From positions 1 through 47,440 of the forward strand of contig DYKH01000031.1 of the NCBI GenBank assembly GCA_020722685.1: 47,440 bases of DNA, given 5' to 3'. This DNA comes from Caldithrix sp. Its GTDB lineage: Bacteria; KSB1; UBA2214; DYKH01. The notes beneath the pieces were generated by a model that saw only the letters and a program-made list of their open reading frames with translations, was not told the DNA's origin and ran no database searches. Shown in pieces: positions 16,337-26,599 of this stretch. Both the position numbers and the translations under genes were made by a program. Positions within the stretch are counted from its first letter, which is position 1; every line of letters starts with the position of its first letter.

Positions 16337-18024
16337 ATGTTTGATAAAACTGTGAGGAGATTCCTCTCGCCGAAGCCATTGCTATTCATTTTCGCCCTGG
16401 CGACTGTCTTGCGCGTTTACCATTTGTCCTTCAAGAGCATCTCCATTGACGAGGCTATCGGCGGCTTTTACGCCATGGAACCGTTGTTGCGGGTCGTCAT
16501 CCTGACCATCAATGACGTGCATCCACCGCTTTTTTATCTGCTCCATCATTTTTGGATCGCCCTCTTTGGGATGAGCGAAGCCGCTTTACGCAGCATTTCC
16601 GTTCTTTTCGCATTACTCTCTGTCATCGGCCTGTGCCATTTGGGTGCGTTGATTTTCAATCGCCGCGCTGGTTTGACCGCAGCCTTTTTGCTGGCCATCT
16701 CCCCCTGGCATATTTGGATCAGCCAAAATGCCCGTTCCAACTCGCTGCTCCTGTTTCTCATCATCGTATCCATTTATTCTTTTTCCCAGCTCTTGGAAAC
16801 AAGACGCAAGAAATGGTTTGCCGTTTATGCTTGTGTAACCACCATCGCCATTTACACCCATTACTTTGCCTTTATGATTTGGATCGCGCAAAATCTTTAC
16901 GTGATCATGAGCGCGTACGCCAGGCGGAGAATTTTCCATGACTGGTGGCGAGCACAAATTGCCATTCACGCATTCTATCTCTTTTGGCTGCCGTTTATGA
17001 TCAGCCAATTCATTACCAAAACTCGCCCGATGTACAAGGACTTTTCAAGTTCGTCCAAAACCTGTTCGATTTCCTCAATCCTTATGCATCGGCGCAGCAA
17101 TCCTGGTTTACCTGGTTCGGCGAGGCGCTCTTCTTCGTCTTGCTGCTGGCGGGGATTTGTCGTTTATATAAGGAGAACGGTAGGGAAGCGACGTCCCAGT
17201 TGGGTAACGGACCTTCGCGCACCTTCATTTCGAATAAAATTTTGGGCGCGTTGTTGTTTGTTGTCCCGATGACAACATTGCTTGCCGGTTGGTATTTCAA
17301 AATCGCCCGCTCACTGCCGCTCTTGCGGATGCACATCAGTAAGAACGACCCGATCATTTATGCCGATACGGTCAAACCCTACCACATCGAACAGCTCAAT
17401 TCGTTGCCCCTGTCATTCAACATCGGCGGTATCATCGGGGTGGCGATTTCTTCTCTCAAACGCCTGTGGCCACGCCTAACGTTGATCGCTGCGGCCCTCG
17501 TTCTTTCTGGCTATTCTCTGCTTCATATCGAGGAATGGAGCGTGAAGGACGATTGGCGGTCCGCCGCGAAAGTGGCCAAAGAGCACGTTCAGCCTGGTGA
17601 TATGATTTTGTTGGATCACCTTTTCGGCAAAAAGCCTTTCAACTACTATGGCCTGCAAACGGTCAAGCCGCTCAAGCGCACGGAAGCAGAGGGCTTCCTG
17701 GAAACCGCACCGCAAGATGTGTGGCTCTTGGTTTCCTACCAAAGCAAATGGTCGGTGCGCGACCTGCTTGACGAGCGATTTGACAGAATTCAGGAATGGA
17801 GTTTTCCCGGCAGCACCGATGTGGATGATTTGCCCACAATCGACGGTAAGATTCATCTCATCCATTATCGGGAAAAAACTGCCAACGCGATGGCCGGCAG
17901 CCAGCGAGCGGAATCCGTTGCGGAGAAATTAGTCGGCGAAGAAAAACCGGGCACCTCCTCCGCACCCTTTCATCATAGACCCATGGCCAATGCGACCTCC
18001 GGCGGGAAGGCGATTTCGCATTAG
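16337..18024 (+). pseudogene. GT39-like membrane glycosyltransferase, frameshifted
   Basis: The sequence encodes an ArnT/PMT-like (GT39-like) polytopic glycosyltransferase in two frames. The first part (from the ATG at 16337) carries SIDEAIGG, the DVHPPLFYLLHHFW motif with the typical acidic residue and HPP, and LAISPWHIWISQNARS. Around 17020-17045 the homologous reading leaves this frame and continues in the -1 frame as GLFKFVQNLFDFLNP to the TAG stop at 18022. One deleted base (or two inserted) explains it. The C-terminal part has further hydrophobic segments and a soluble domain (WRSAAKVAKEHVQPGDMILL). Members transfer sugars from polyprenyl phosphate donors. Either a true pseudogene or a sequencing indel. 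Confidence 0.75.
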
Positions 18025-18103
18025 GAATTTTGCTTTTTGCCCCTATATTTGTGACTGCGGTTTTCCCAATTTCATTCAGTCGAACAGCAAAGGTTAAGCA
18101 ACA

Positions 18104-20470
18104 ATGCGCTCAAAAACACTCTTGTCCCATCTTTTTCACGCCGGCCTATTACTTATGTCCGTGTGGAGCTGCGGGCCTTGTTATGCGAACACTTTTACCG
18201 TCACCAATACCGCGCCTTCCGGGGACGGCTCGCTGCTTTGGGCCGTTACCCAAACACAGAATCACCTCGGAGCGGATACGGTCGCTTTCGACATTCCGCA
18301 AACGGACGCGGGGTTCACCGGCAGCTACTGGCGGATATCGCTCATCAGTCCGCTCCCGGCTTTGCTCGATGGCGGGACGGTCATTGATGGCTTTACGCAA
18401 GCGAGCTATCAAGGCGACGCCATTCCGGTCGGCTTAGCGATCGAAATCTACGGAGCGGCATGTCCCAAGGATGTGCCGGCCTTGCAGATAAGATCAGCGG
18501 GCAACGTCGTTCGCGGCCTTGCCATCGGCGGCTTTCCGGCAGCAGGGATTTCTATGGCGGGAACTGATGCGGTACACAACGTGGTGACTGGCTGTTTCAT
18601 CGGCACTAAGGCTGATGGAGTGACTTTACTGGCCAACAATTTAAGCGGTGTCGAATGTATCGATGGCGCCGCTCATAATCGAATCGGCGGTCTCCGCGAG
18701 TCCGAGCGCAACGTACTTTCCGGCAATGGTCACTATGGCATACGACTGGAGAATAGTCGCTCGGATACGGTCTGGGGCAATTACGTCGGTGTGGATGTCA
18801 CCGGCCTGGTTGCTCTGCCAAACGGCGCCTTTCCCCGCGATCAAAAGTCTTCCGGCATATTGGTTTCCCGCTATGCGAGAAGCAACCTGATTGGCTCTGG
18901 CTCGCCGGCCGGAAGAAATATACTTTCCGGCAACTACCGTAGCGGCTTGCGCATCACCGGCGCCGGCGCGGACAGCAACATGGTTTTGGGTAACTACCTC
19001 GGCTTGGGTGCGGACGGAGAGACGGCCATCGCCAATGGCGAAGCCGGCCTGGTTCTTGGCCGCACCTATTTGGATTCCATCGACGTCGGCGTTGTCCCCA
19101 GCTACAATGTAATCGGTGGGACGCAAGCTGGGGAGGCTAATTTTATCTCCGGCAATCATTCTAGCGGCGTGCAATTCGCGCGGGGCAGCTATGGGAACAC
19201 TTTCACCGGCAATTTCGTCGGCACCAATGGGGCAGGAGACAGAGCCATTCCCAACAGTCATAACGGTCTTTATTTTTATGGCAACGATGTGGACGGCCAT
19301 CCGCAGGGCAACTCCATCGGCCCGGCCAACGTTATCTGCGGCGTCGGCTTTGATACTTTGGGTGCCGATTGGGCTTGCATTTCCCTTAACAACAGCGGTA
19401 CGGCACTTAACACCATCTTTGACAATTTCCTCGGCCAGAATGCCTCCGGCACGCTGCGCGAAGGGAATTATTACGGCGTGCTATTGCAGGGCGGCGCCCA
19501 CGAGAATACCTTCCGCAACAACATTATCACCGAGAATATCATTCACGGGGTGTACGTCATCCAAAACACCACCATCAATAACCGGATTACGCAAAATCAC
19601 ATTTTCAACAACGGCGACAAGGCCATTCGCAATGAAAAAGGCGGCAACAAGTTATTGCCGTCACCCATGATCAGTATGGCCGATCCCACTCAAGTAGCCG
19701 GCACCGCTTTGCCGAATTCAATGGTGGAAATTTATGCCGATGAGGACAGTGAGGCGAGAATCTATCTTGGTACGACGCAAGCGAACGCAGATGGTTTTTT
19801 TGTCTGGGAGGGCAACATTCCCGAGATGCACGTGACAGCTCTCACCATCGACGCCGAAGGCAGTACCTCCGAGCTTTCACCGGGCTCTATCGTGCCGGTA
19901 GAATTAGTTTCTTTCACTGCTACTGCTGAAAACTCCTCCACGGTAAGTCTGCGGTGGCATACTGCGAGTGAGAGCAACAATCTCGGTTTTGCCGTCGAAA
20001 GGCGAAGCCATGGCGGATCGTTTGTGCAAATCGCCTTCATTCCCGGCCAAGGTACGACTAACCAAGAAAGCTGGTACGAATATCATGACCGAAATCTCAA
20101 ACCTGGCGCTTATACTTACCGGCTTAGGCAAACCGATACCGACGGCACCACACATGCCTTGTCGGAAGTCAACGTGCGTCTCGTCGCGCCTGCGGACCAT
20201 ACGTTGCTACAGAATTATCCCAATCCTTTCAACGGCTGGACCAAGCTGACCTTGAGCATCAAGACGGCAGGAATGGTCGAGCTGGAGGTGTTTGACACAG
20301 CCGGCCGGCGCGTTCGTTTGTTATGGCGCGGACAACGGGAAGCAGGCAGCTACCAACACGCTTGGGATGGTTTGGACGACTTGGGCCAGGCGCTGCCTTC
20401 CGGTCAATACCTCATCCGCATGCTCTCCCCCGATGGGAAGCTGATGCGCAAGTGCCTGCTGCTGCGCTGA
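18104..20470 (+). CDS. Secreted right-handed beta-helix protein with sorting tail
   Basis: A 788-aa exported protein. Signal peptide 1-29 (cleavage near YAN). The mature start, FTVTNTAPSGDGSLLWAV, is the polymorphic-outer-membrane-protein-like segment that commonly opens beta-helix proteins. Residues about 80-560 are parallel beta-helix coils with recurring G-N-x-I-x-G-N and S-G-V patterns (for example NVLSGNGHYGIRLENS, NFISGNHSSGVQFARG). A FnIII-like stretch (LVSFTATAENSSTVSLRWHT, about 600-700) and a sorting tail with LLQNYPNPFNGWTKLTLS follow, ending KCLLLR. Such proteins often act as surface adhesins or polysaccharide lyases; no catalytic residues could be assigned. It lies 80 bases after the broken glycosyltransferase. 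Confidence 0.85.
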   Translation: MRSKTLLSHLFHAGLLLMSVWSCGPCYANTFTVTNTAPSGDGSLLWAVTQTQNHLGADTVAFDIPQTDAGFTGSYWRISLISPLPALLDGGTVIDGFTQASYQGDAIPVGLAIEIYGAACPKDVPALQIRSAGNVVRGLAIGGFPAAGISMAGTDAVHNVVTGCFIGTKADGVTLLANNLSGVECIDGAAHNRIGGLRESERNVLSGNGHYGIRLENSRSDTVWGNYVGVDVTGLVALPNGAFPRDQKSSGILVSRYARSNLIGSGSPAGRNILSGNYRSGLRITGAGADSNMVLGNYLGLGADGETAIANGEAGLVLGRTYLDSIDVGVVPSYNVIGGTQAGEANFISGNHSSGVQFARGSYGNTFTGNFVGTNGAGDRAIPNSHNGLYFYGNDVDGHPQGNSIGPANVICGVGFDTLGADWACISLNNSGTALNTIFDNFLGQNASGTLREGNYYGVLLQGGAHENTFRNNIITENIIHGVYVIQNTTINNRITQNHIFNNGDKAIRNEKGGNKLLPSPMISMADPTQVAGTALPNSMVEIYADEDSEARIYLGTTQANADGFFVWEGNIPEMHVTALTIDAEGSTSELSPGSIVPVELVSFTATAENSSTVSLRWHTASESNNLGFAVERRSHGGSFVQIAFIPGQGTTNQESWYEYHDRNLKPGAYTYRLRQTDTDGTTHALSEVNVRLVAPADHTLLQNYPNPFNGWTKLTLSIKTAGMVELEVFDTAGRRVRLLWRGQREAGSYQHAWDGLDDLGQALPSGQYLIRMLSPDGKLMRKCLLLR

Positions 20471-20476
20471 GAGCTT

Positions 20477-20494
20477 CTGCGATCAGAATCGCAG
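20477..20494 (+). terminator. Possible terminator hairpin
   Basis: CTGCGAT and ATCGCAG form a 7-bp stem with a 4-base loop, 6 bases after the beta-helix gene stop. No T tract follows, so this is weak support. Confidence 0.3.
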
Positions 20495-20624
20495 GTTCAA
20501 GGCCGAAAGTCACCTGAAGGCGATTCTTCACCAGATGGTTGATAGCCGTCTTCTGGCGGCTTGCGCTTTCGAGATTGAGGATTCATTTCGAGACCCTCGG
20601 GCTGTAACAATTGCCCCTACGTTA

Positions 20625-21149
20625 TCAGATCAGAAACGGCACAAACATCTTGGTCGTTTCCCGATATTGGATATACTCTTCCCCAAACTTGGTCATGTTC
20701 TCTGCCTCTTCGGCTTTTGCGGTTGCGAATAAAAAAGCGGATATGGCGATGACAAGTGCGGCACTCACCGGCGTTACTGACTTGAGAAAAGCTCCCCAGC
20801 CTCCCAGAAGCAAAGAGCTGTAGAGGGGATGGCGAATGTATCTGTATGCCCCAGTCCTGACCAATGCCCTCGTGTTTTCAAAACTGCCCGTTGGCCTACC
20901 GATGGCTCTCAGCAGATAAAATCCATGAATGGCGAGAAAAAGCGAAGCGCATAACAGCGGCCAGGAAACGAGCTGCTGTACCGAAAACGGGTCATGAAAC
21001 CAACGACCGATGTTCAACAGGATAAGCGCAAGGATGCCCTCGAAGGAGAAAAAGCGATAGAATCCATGCGCGCGCACATTGCCTAAAGAGGGCAAGGAGA
21101 AGATAAAGATTCCCACAGATGATAAGGCAAAAATAATTCCTTTGAGCAT
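20625..21149 (-). CDS. Isoprenylcysteine methyltransferase-like (ICMT/PEMT) membrane protein
   Basis: A 174-aa integral membrane protein with about five hydrophobic segments. The C-terminal half has the ICMT/phospholipid-methyltransferase signature: GAYRYIRHPLYSSLLL, followed by the E-E pair in AKAEEAENMTKFGEEYIQYRE, where the conserved residues bind S-adenosylmethionine. Bacterial members mostly have unknown methyl acceptors. Start: GGGAG lies about 7 bases before the ATG at 21149; an in-frame ATG at 21200 lacks a ribosome site. It stands alone, convergent with the beta-helix gene. Confidence 0.8.
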   Translation of the reverse strand: MLKGIIFALSSVGIFIFSLPSLGNVRAHGFYRFFSFEGILALILLNIGRWFHDPFSVQQLVSWPLLCASLFLAIHGFYLLRAIGRPTGSFENTRALVRTGAYRYIRHPLYSSLLLGGWGAFLKSVTPVSAALVIAISAFLFATAKAEEAENMTKFGEEYIQYRETTKMFVPFLI

Positions 21150-21432
21150 GTCTCGACTCCCGAAAAGAGGATCTGCAATGCCAGTGGCCAGAGTGTCCAT
21201 TTTCTATCTTCCAATGTTTGCAGTTCTAACTGTCCTGCCGAAAAATACGTAATTCGATTTATTCTACAAACAAGTTGTTTCGTCCGTCAATTTGGCCCGT
21301 GTAACGGCCAATTCATACGCTTGAGCAAAAGCCGTGAGTGGAGATTATTCTTCTAGTTAAAAGGAATAAACCGGTAGAGAAAACTATTAAAAGCTGTTTA
21401 GGAGCGGCGCTTAGATAACTTCCCTATAACTC

Positions 21433-21502
21433 AAACCGCGAATGGACTCGAATAAAGGCGAATTAAAAATAATTAGCGTTCATTCGCGTTTATTAGCGGT
21501 TT
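21433..21502. repeat. Palindromic intergenic repeat
   Basis: AAACCGC (21433-21439) pairs with GCGGTTT (21496-21502), and CGCGAATG pairs with CATTCGCG at 21481-21488. The internal sequence is built from GCGAATTA / ATTAGCG words. This resembles a class of CGCGAATGG...CATTCGCG intergenic repeats known from many bacterial genomes. The remaining bases of this 21150-21564 gap show no gene. Confidence 0.5.
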
Positions 21503-21564
21503 GGGAAAATGGGCAGGTTATTTAAATGGCGCTTCTTAGCAATCCCTTCACAGGAGGAAATTAA

Positions 21565-22377
21565 ATGACGAGTAAGAAATCGAGTGAGACAGATTTGTTT
21601 TTGTTGAGAATCGATGAATCAAAACGGGACAATAACTCGCCCGTGAAGAAGAACAAAAAAGTATACTTGTGGATAGGCCTTGTGATCGGCTTTTTCATAG
21701 TTATTTTCGCCACCATCGGCGCATGGGATTCGGTCTTATCACCGGTGGTGAAAGTGCAATTAACTGCTGCTGTCATGCAATCGCCCTCCCAAAGCGGGGC
21801 GCTACTCTCGGCCAGCGGCTATGTGGTGGCGCAACGCAAAGCGGCGGTGGCATCCAAAGGCACCGGACGATTGGTTTACCTCGGCGTCGTCGAAGGTGAT
21901 GCTGTAAAAGCGAATCAGATTATCGCTCGATTGGAGGACAACGACACCCGTGCCCAACTCGCCGAGGCGGAAGCATCGCAGAAGCTCAACGAAGCCCAGA
22001 TCGAGGAAGCGCGTAATAATTTTGAACGGCAGAAGAAACTGCTGGAAGGCCAAGGGACCAGTCGGGCGAATGTGGACGCAGCCAAGACCCAGTATCAAAG
22101 CGTGCTGGCATCCATTGATTTGGCAAAGGCTCGAGTAGAAGCCGCCAAAGTGGCTTTGGAGAATACTGTTATTCGCTCACCCTTTGATGGAACCGTTCTT
22201 ACCAAAAACGCCGATATAGGAGAAATCGTCGCGCCATTGGCCGCCGGGATCAATTCGCGTGCCGCTGTCGTAACCATCGCCGACCTAAGCTCCTTGCAGG
22301 TGGAGGCCGACGTCAGCGAATCGAATATTCAAAAAATCAGTCGGGGGCGGGATTGTGAGATAGCTAAATACACATAA
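21565..22377 (+). CDS. Efflux periplasmic adaptor (HlyD/MFP family), C-terminally truncated
   Basis: A 270-aa membrane-fusion protein of an efflux pump. A transmembrane anchor ([20 protein letters not shown], about 32-51) is followed by the first lipoyl half ([20 protein letters not shown]), a coiled-coil hairpin (about 115-195), the second lipoyl half ([11 protein letters not shown]) and the start of the beta-barrel domain ([19 protein letters not shown]). It then stops abruptly after [13 protein letters not shown], where relatives continue for another 100 or more residues, so barrel and membrane-proximal domains are missing. AGGAGG precedes the ATG. The stop is 10 bases before the msrBA gene. 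The deletion must have removed the original 3' end; a functional pump is unlikely. Confidence 0.85.
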   Translation: MTSKKSSETDLFLLRIDESKRDNNSPVKKNKKVYLWIGLVIGFFIVIFATIGAWDSVLSPVVKVQLTAAVMQSPSQSGALLSASGYVVAQRKAAVASKGTGRLVYLGVVEGDAVKANQIIARLEDNDTRAQLAEAEASQKLNEAQIEEARNNFERQKKLLEGQGTSRANVDAAKTQYQSVLASIDLAKARVEAAKVALENTVIRSPFDGTVLTKNADIGEIVAPLAAGINSRAAVVTIADLSSLQVEADVSESNIQKISRGRDCEIAKYT

Positions 22378-22387
22378 GGAAATCATT

Positions 22388-23650
22388 GTGAAGAGAAATC
22401 CATTTCGTCCGAAGAAACCGGGTGCTCTCGCCAGCGTTGTGGTGCTTGCGGGAACCGTTCTCATTGTGATAAGTGCATGGCCTCCGGGCATACCGAAAGG
22501 CGAGGCGGGTGTAGCAAGTGAAAAGGCCGATGGCCGGATGACCACAGAGGAGAGAAAAATGGCACGCGTGAGTGTGTTTAATGAACAGGGCGAATTAGTC
22601 GGCCCCATCGAAATGCCAAAAGTCGTCAAGAGCGACGCGGAATGGAAAGCTCAGCTCACACCGGAGCAGTACCGTATCGCCCGCGGTAAAGGCACCGAAC
22701 AGCCGTTCTGCGGGACGCTGCTCGATAATAAGAAGGAGGGCGTCTACTCGTGCATCTGCTGCGGATTGCCGCTTTTCTCCTCGACTACCAAATTCCATTC
22801 GGGAACGGGCTGGCCGAGCTTTTTCGCCCCCATCGCCGAGGGTAACGTGGCCGAGGAGACCGACCGCAGTTTTGGCATGGTGCGCACCGAAATTCTTTGC
22901 GCCCGCTGCGACGCGCATTTGGGCCACGTCTTTGATGACGGCCCGCGCCCGACCGGATTGCGTTACTGCCTCAATAGCGAGTCACTGAGCTTTACTCCTA
23001 TCGCCGAGGTAAAAAAGCTTGCGGACCCCGCTGTCACTAACAAGGCCGGAATGATCAATCCTGCAAGCTACAACGCTACCAGCCAACGCGCAACGGCTGT
23101 TTTCGCCGGCGGCTGCTTCTGGTGCACCGAGGCCGTTTTTGAGGAGCTTGACGGTGTGATCGAAGCGATTTCCGGTTATGCCGGCGGCAGCAAAGAGACG
23201 GCGGACTACAAGACCGTGTCGACCGGTCGCACTGGTCACGCCGAGGCGATTCAGATCGTTTACGATCCCGCCAAGATTTCTTACGAGCAGTTGCTCGACG
23301 TCTTTTTCGCTACCCATGATCCGACGACCAAAGACCGCCAGGGCAACGACGTAGGGCCGCAGTACCGCTCGGCCATCTTTTACGCCAACGAGCAGGAAAA
23401 GGAGCTGGCCGCTGCTTTCATTCAAGACCTCACGGATGCCAAAGTCTTTTCCAAGCCGATTGTGACCACCCTTGAGCCGCTCACGGGTTTCTATCCGGCG
23501 GAAAACTACCACCAGAATTACGTCTGCTACAACCCGAACCAAGGATATGTGCGTATGGTGGCCATGCCCAAAGTGGAGAAGGTGCGGGAAAAGTTTCGCT
23601 CACTGCTGAAACAAAAGTCACCATTGGAGGGGATTACGGTAACCAGGTAG
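22388..23650 (+). CDS. msrBA: Peptide methionine sulfoxide reductase MsrB-MsrA fusion
   Basis: A 420-aa bifunctional repair enzyme that reduces methionine R- and S-sulfoxides in proteins. An N-terminal hydrophobic anchor or signal ([18 protein letters not shown], about 14-31) places it in the periplasm. MsrB comes first: zinc-ligand pairs CICC and [21 protein letters not shown] and the catalytic Cys194 in RYCLNS. MsrA follows: GGCFWC with catalytic Cys243, and [18 protein letters not shown] and [10 protein letters not shown] in order. Start is GTG with AAGGA at spacing 7. The order B-A is the reverse of Neisseria PilB-type A-B fusions. It is intact although both flanking efflux genes are truncated at the sides facing it. 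Confidence 0.93.
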   Translation: MKRNPFRPKKPGALASVVVLAGTVLIVISAWPPGIPKGEAGVASEKADGRMTTEERKMARVSVFNEQGELVGPIEMPKVVKSDAEWKAQLTPEQYRIARGKGTEQPFCGTLLDNKKEGVYSCICCGLPLFSSTTKFHSGTGWPSFFAPIAEGNVAEETDRSFGMVRTEILCARCDAHLGHVFDDGPRPTGLRYCLNSESLSFTPIAEVKKLADPAVTNKAGMINPASYNATSQRATAVFAGGCFWCTEAVFEELDGVIEAISGYAGGSKETADYKTVSTGRTGHAEAIQIVYDPAKISYEQLLDVFFATHDPTTKDRQGNDVGPQYRSAIFYANEQEKELAAAFIQDLTDAKVFSKPIVTTLEPLTGFYPAENYHQNYVCYNPNQGYVRMVAMPKVEKVREKFRSLLKQKSPLEGITVTR

Positions 23651-23746
23651 GTTCAGGAGTGGCAGTTTTCCAAGGGCAGAAAATTAAGAATGGGGATTTG
23701 GCAGTGATCAGCGGCTACAGGCGTACGCCCCGTTTCGGAGGGGTGA

Positions 23747-25891
23747 ATGTGTCCAAAAGTGCAAAATATGCCAGATGGGAAAATTGGTTTCTTTGATTCT
23801 GCAATTTTGTCTCTGTCAATCAGCTTGGTTTCTCATCCACTCAGTTGGCGATCTTGGACTCGGGTAGGAGGTTGGCAAAGTCTTTCTTCCCTGTTGGCCA
23901 TGGTCTTGGCCATCGGTCTGGTGGTGGACGACGCCATTGTGGTGTTGGAAAACGTTTATCGCCACATCGAGATGGGAAAGTCCCGGCGACAGGCTGCTTT
24001 TGATGGTAGCAAGGAAATCGGCTTTGCGGTCATTGCCACGACCATCACCCTGGTGGCCGTGTTTATCCCGCTGGCGTTCCTTACCGGATCGGTCGGGCGC
24101 TTGTTCAACGAGTTCGGTATCACTCTGGCGGTGGCTGTGCTCATCTCCGGCTTTGTCGCTCTCACACTGACGCCCATGCTGTGCTCACGGATTCTCAAGC
24201 CCTTGCATGGAACCAGCACGAGCTGGGCCTCCCGTTCCTTTGATGCCTTCTTTGAATTTCTGAATCGGATCTATGACCGAATACTGAGATTCGTGCTACG
24301 CCGCAGGGCGCTGCTACTGGGCGCGGCCGTGCTGATCGTGGCCGCCAGCGTTTTCCTCTTCAAAAACCTGCCGAGCGAATTGGTGCCAACTGAAGATCGT
24401 GGAGTCGGCTTCGGCATTGTCATTGCCCCGGAGGGCGCCACCCTCGATTATACCGACCGGTATATGAAGGAGGTAGAAAAACGTCTGTTAGCTCTGCCCG
24501 AGCACAAGGCGCTGTTCACCGCCATTGGTCTGCCATTTGGCGGTCCCGGGCGGGTGACCAACGGTTTTGTCTTTTTGAGATTGAAGCCGCGCGGTGAGCG
24601 CAAGAAATCGCAGCAGCAAATCGTACAGGAGCTTTTCCCGCAATTGTTTTCCATTCCCGGCGTGTTGGCGTTCGTCATCAACCCGCCCAGCCTGGGCGGA
24701 AGATTCAATTCCAGCCCCGTGGAATACGTTTTGCAGGGGGATAACTACGAAGAGCTCAACCAAGCCGTGGGCATAATGATGGGGGAAGCATCCAAGCTTG
24801 GGTATCTCATCAACATGGATTCCGATCTGCGATTGAACAAACCGCAGCTCGACATTAATACCGACCGAGAACGTGCTGCCGGCCTCGGGGTGTCGGTGGC
24901 GGACATTGGATCGGCATTGGAGACATTCCTCGGCGGACGCGCGGTGACCAATTTTAAGCGTTCTACCAAACAGTACGATGTCATTCTGCAAATGAAATCA
25001 TCTGCCCGCTCCACTCCCGATGCCATCCGGGAAATTTACATTCGCGGCACCGGCGGCTTGGTGCAGCTTGCCAATGTCGTCCGAGTCGAAGAGACTCTGG
25101 CGCCGAAGGAATTGAACCATTACAACCGGGTCCGCTCAGCAACTATCACAGCGAACCTGGTTCCGGGCGTGGCCCTCGGCAAGGCACTTGATGACCTCGA
25201 TCAGATTGCGGCAAATAGGCTTCCCGGAGGGATAAAACGAGAATTCGCCGGGCAGTCGTTGGAATTCAAATCATCAAGCTCCAGCCTCTACTTTATGTTC
25301 CTGCTGGCGATCGTGTTCATTTATCTGGTGCTTGCCGCGCAGTTCGAAAGTTTTATCCACCCGTTTACGATTCTGCTCGCGGTGCCGCTTGCCGTCTTTG
25401 GAGCGTTGTTGACTTTGTTTCTCTTTGGAGAAAGTCTGAATATTTACTCCCAGATCGGCTTGATCATGCTTGTCGGTTTGGTGACCAAGAACTCGATTCT
25501 GATCGTGGAATTCTCCAATCAGTTGCGGGCGAAGGGTGAAGAGATGTTCGATGCCGTGATTCATGCTGCCACCATTCGTCTCCGACCGATTCTGATGACA
25601 TCGTTCTCGACTATCTTTGGCGTCTTGCCCATCGCCATCGGTCTCGGCGCCGGCGCAGAGTCTCGCCGTCCATTGGGCTTGGCGGTGGTCGGCGGAATGT
25701 TCTTCTCCACTTTTTTAACGTTGATTCTGGTGCCGGTGCTGTATACGCTGTTGGCGACGGTTATCAAGGAATCCAGAGTTGAGGAAGACTTTGACGGAGA
25801 CGGCAGAGCCAGAGTGACGGTCGTTCCGAAAGAGGAATTGGCGAGCGGGTCGGAGCTCATTGAGCAGTCGAGAGGAGTGCATGCGATTTAG
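23747..25891 (+). CDS. RND-family efflux permease, N-terminally truncated
   Basis: The C-terminal two thirds of an AcrB/MexB-type proton-driven efflux permease (714 aa against about 1030). Homology begins abruptly near base 23890 with SLLAMVLAIGLVVDDAIVVLEN, the transmembrane-4 motif with the paired Asp of the proton relay; the first three helices and the N-terminal porter subdomains are missing. Then follow the second porter/docking domain (GVGFGIVIAPEGAT, LDINTDRERAAGLGVSVADI) and the last membrane block (VLAAQFESFIHPF, GLVTKNSILIVEF). The first 45 or so residues are unrelated, although GGAGGGG precedes the ATG at 23747. It cannot form a canonical pump alone. Whether the adaptor at 21565 was its original partner is not provable from sequence. 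Confidence 0.85.
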   Translation: MCPKVQNMPDGKIGFFDSAILSLSISLVSHPLSWRSWTRVGGWQSLSSLLAMVLAIGLVVDDAIVVLENVYRHIEMGKSRRQAAFDGSKEIGFAVIATTITLVAVFIPLAFLTGSVGRLFNEFGITLAVAVLISGFVALTLTPMLCSRILKPLHGTSTSWASRSFDAFFEFLNRIYDRILRFVLRRRALLLGAAVLIVAASVFLFKNLPSELVPTEDRGVGFGIVIAPEGATLDYTDRYMKEVEKRLLALPEHKALFTAIGLPFGGPGRVTNGFVFLRLKPRGERKKSQQQIVQELFPQLFSIPGVLAFVINPPSLGGRFNSSPVEYVLQGDNYEELNQAVGIMMGEASKLGYLINMDSDLRLNKPQLDINTDRERAAGLGVSVADIGSALETFLGGRAVTNFKRSTKQYDVILQMKSSARSTPDAIREIYIRGTGGLVQLANVVRVEETLAPKELNHYNRVRSATITANLVPGVALGKALDDLDQIAANRLPGGIKREFAGQSLEFKSSSSSLYFMFLLAIVFIYLVLAAQFESFIHPFTILLAVPLAVFGALLTLFLFGESLNIYSQIGLIMLVGLVTKNSILIVEFSNQLRAKGEEMFDAVIHAATIRLRPILMTSFSTIFGVLPIAIGLGAGAESRRPLGLAVVGGMFFSTFLTLILVPVLYTLLATVIKESRVEEDFDGDGRARVTVVPKEELASGSELIEQSRGVHAI

Positions 25892-26143
25892 TTCAGCGGG
25901 GAAAATTCGATGCCGGCGCGACTGTCCGTTTGTTGCCGATCACCGGCGCCTTTTTAGGGGACACCGATTGACGCAGACGCACGCTGATTTTAATGAGCGG
26001 CATGGTGTTGCATGAGGATGACGAACATCTTCAGTTAAGAACCTTCGATCCGAGTGCAATCACCTCAGGTCGTTGTGGCCGCTCAATGATCATTCCGATT
26101 CAAAGGTACAGGATAATCAGCGGACATCAGTGTTGATGGATGT

Positions 26144-26359
26144 CCCTTCGAGCTTTGGCACCATGACGCGCTGCAAAACGGTTCGGTTTTTGTCTTTGCG
26201 GATTTTGAAGGCCGGCGTAACTATCGCTTGCTGCATTCCAATCTATTGGGCGAGCTACAAAATTGGAATGACATGAATGCTACAAGAAAGGGCTTTTGGT
26301 TTTTGCCGTCGAACGTCCAATTACGCTTAGCGGCGGATTCCGCCGAACATAGACGCTGA
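26144..26359 (+). pseudogene. Fragment of a GWxTD-domain protein
   Basis: In the frame ending at the TGA at 26357 the peptide reads PFELWHHDALQNGSVFVFAD, then GRRNYRLLHSN and GELQNW. This matches the end of GWxTD-domain proteins, where a P-[FY]-E-[IL]-W-x-Y segment, a VFVD strand and a YxLVHS motif follow one another. The upstream domain, start codon and ribosome site are absent. GWxTD proteins are common in KSB1/Calditrichota-type genomes, which supports the lineage inference. Recognition is by pattern only. Confidence 0.5.
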
Positions 26360-26599
26360 GGACGCAAAAGATCGCAGAGAAAATTCGACATCAACCACCT
26401 AGTTTTTGGCTTCGGAGATCATTTACCATAGGTCCTCCGCCTATCCGCACCAAAGGCGCATGTACCCTTGGCGTGCTCCATTCCCGCCGAGTCCCTGCGA
26501 TAGGAATTCCTCCCGCGCATGTCCAGGAACAGCCTCCCGCTCTGCGCCATGTGCTCTGCGCTATGCACCATGCGCTTTGCTCTCTGCGACCCGGCGACG
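26360..26599. other. Intergenic, dispersed-repeat-like DNA
   Basis: No gene is seen. A phrase such as ACGCTGAGGACGCAAAAGAT and the near-repeating CTCTGCGCCATGTGCTCTGC / GCTATGCACCATGCGCTTTG series (about 26536-26590) have the look of low-complexity, dispersed intergenic repeats. The DNA between the RND remnant and the GWxTD fragment (25892-26140) is similar, with an imperfect inverted pair around 25973 and 26115. Confidence 0.4.
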
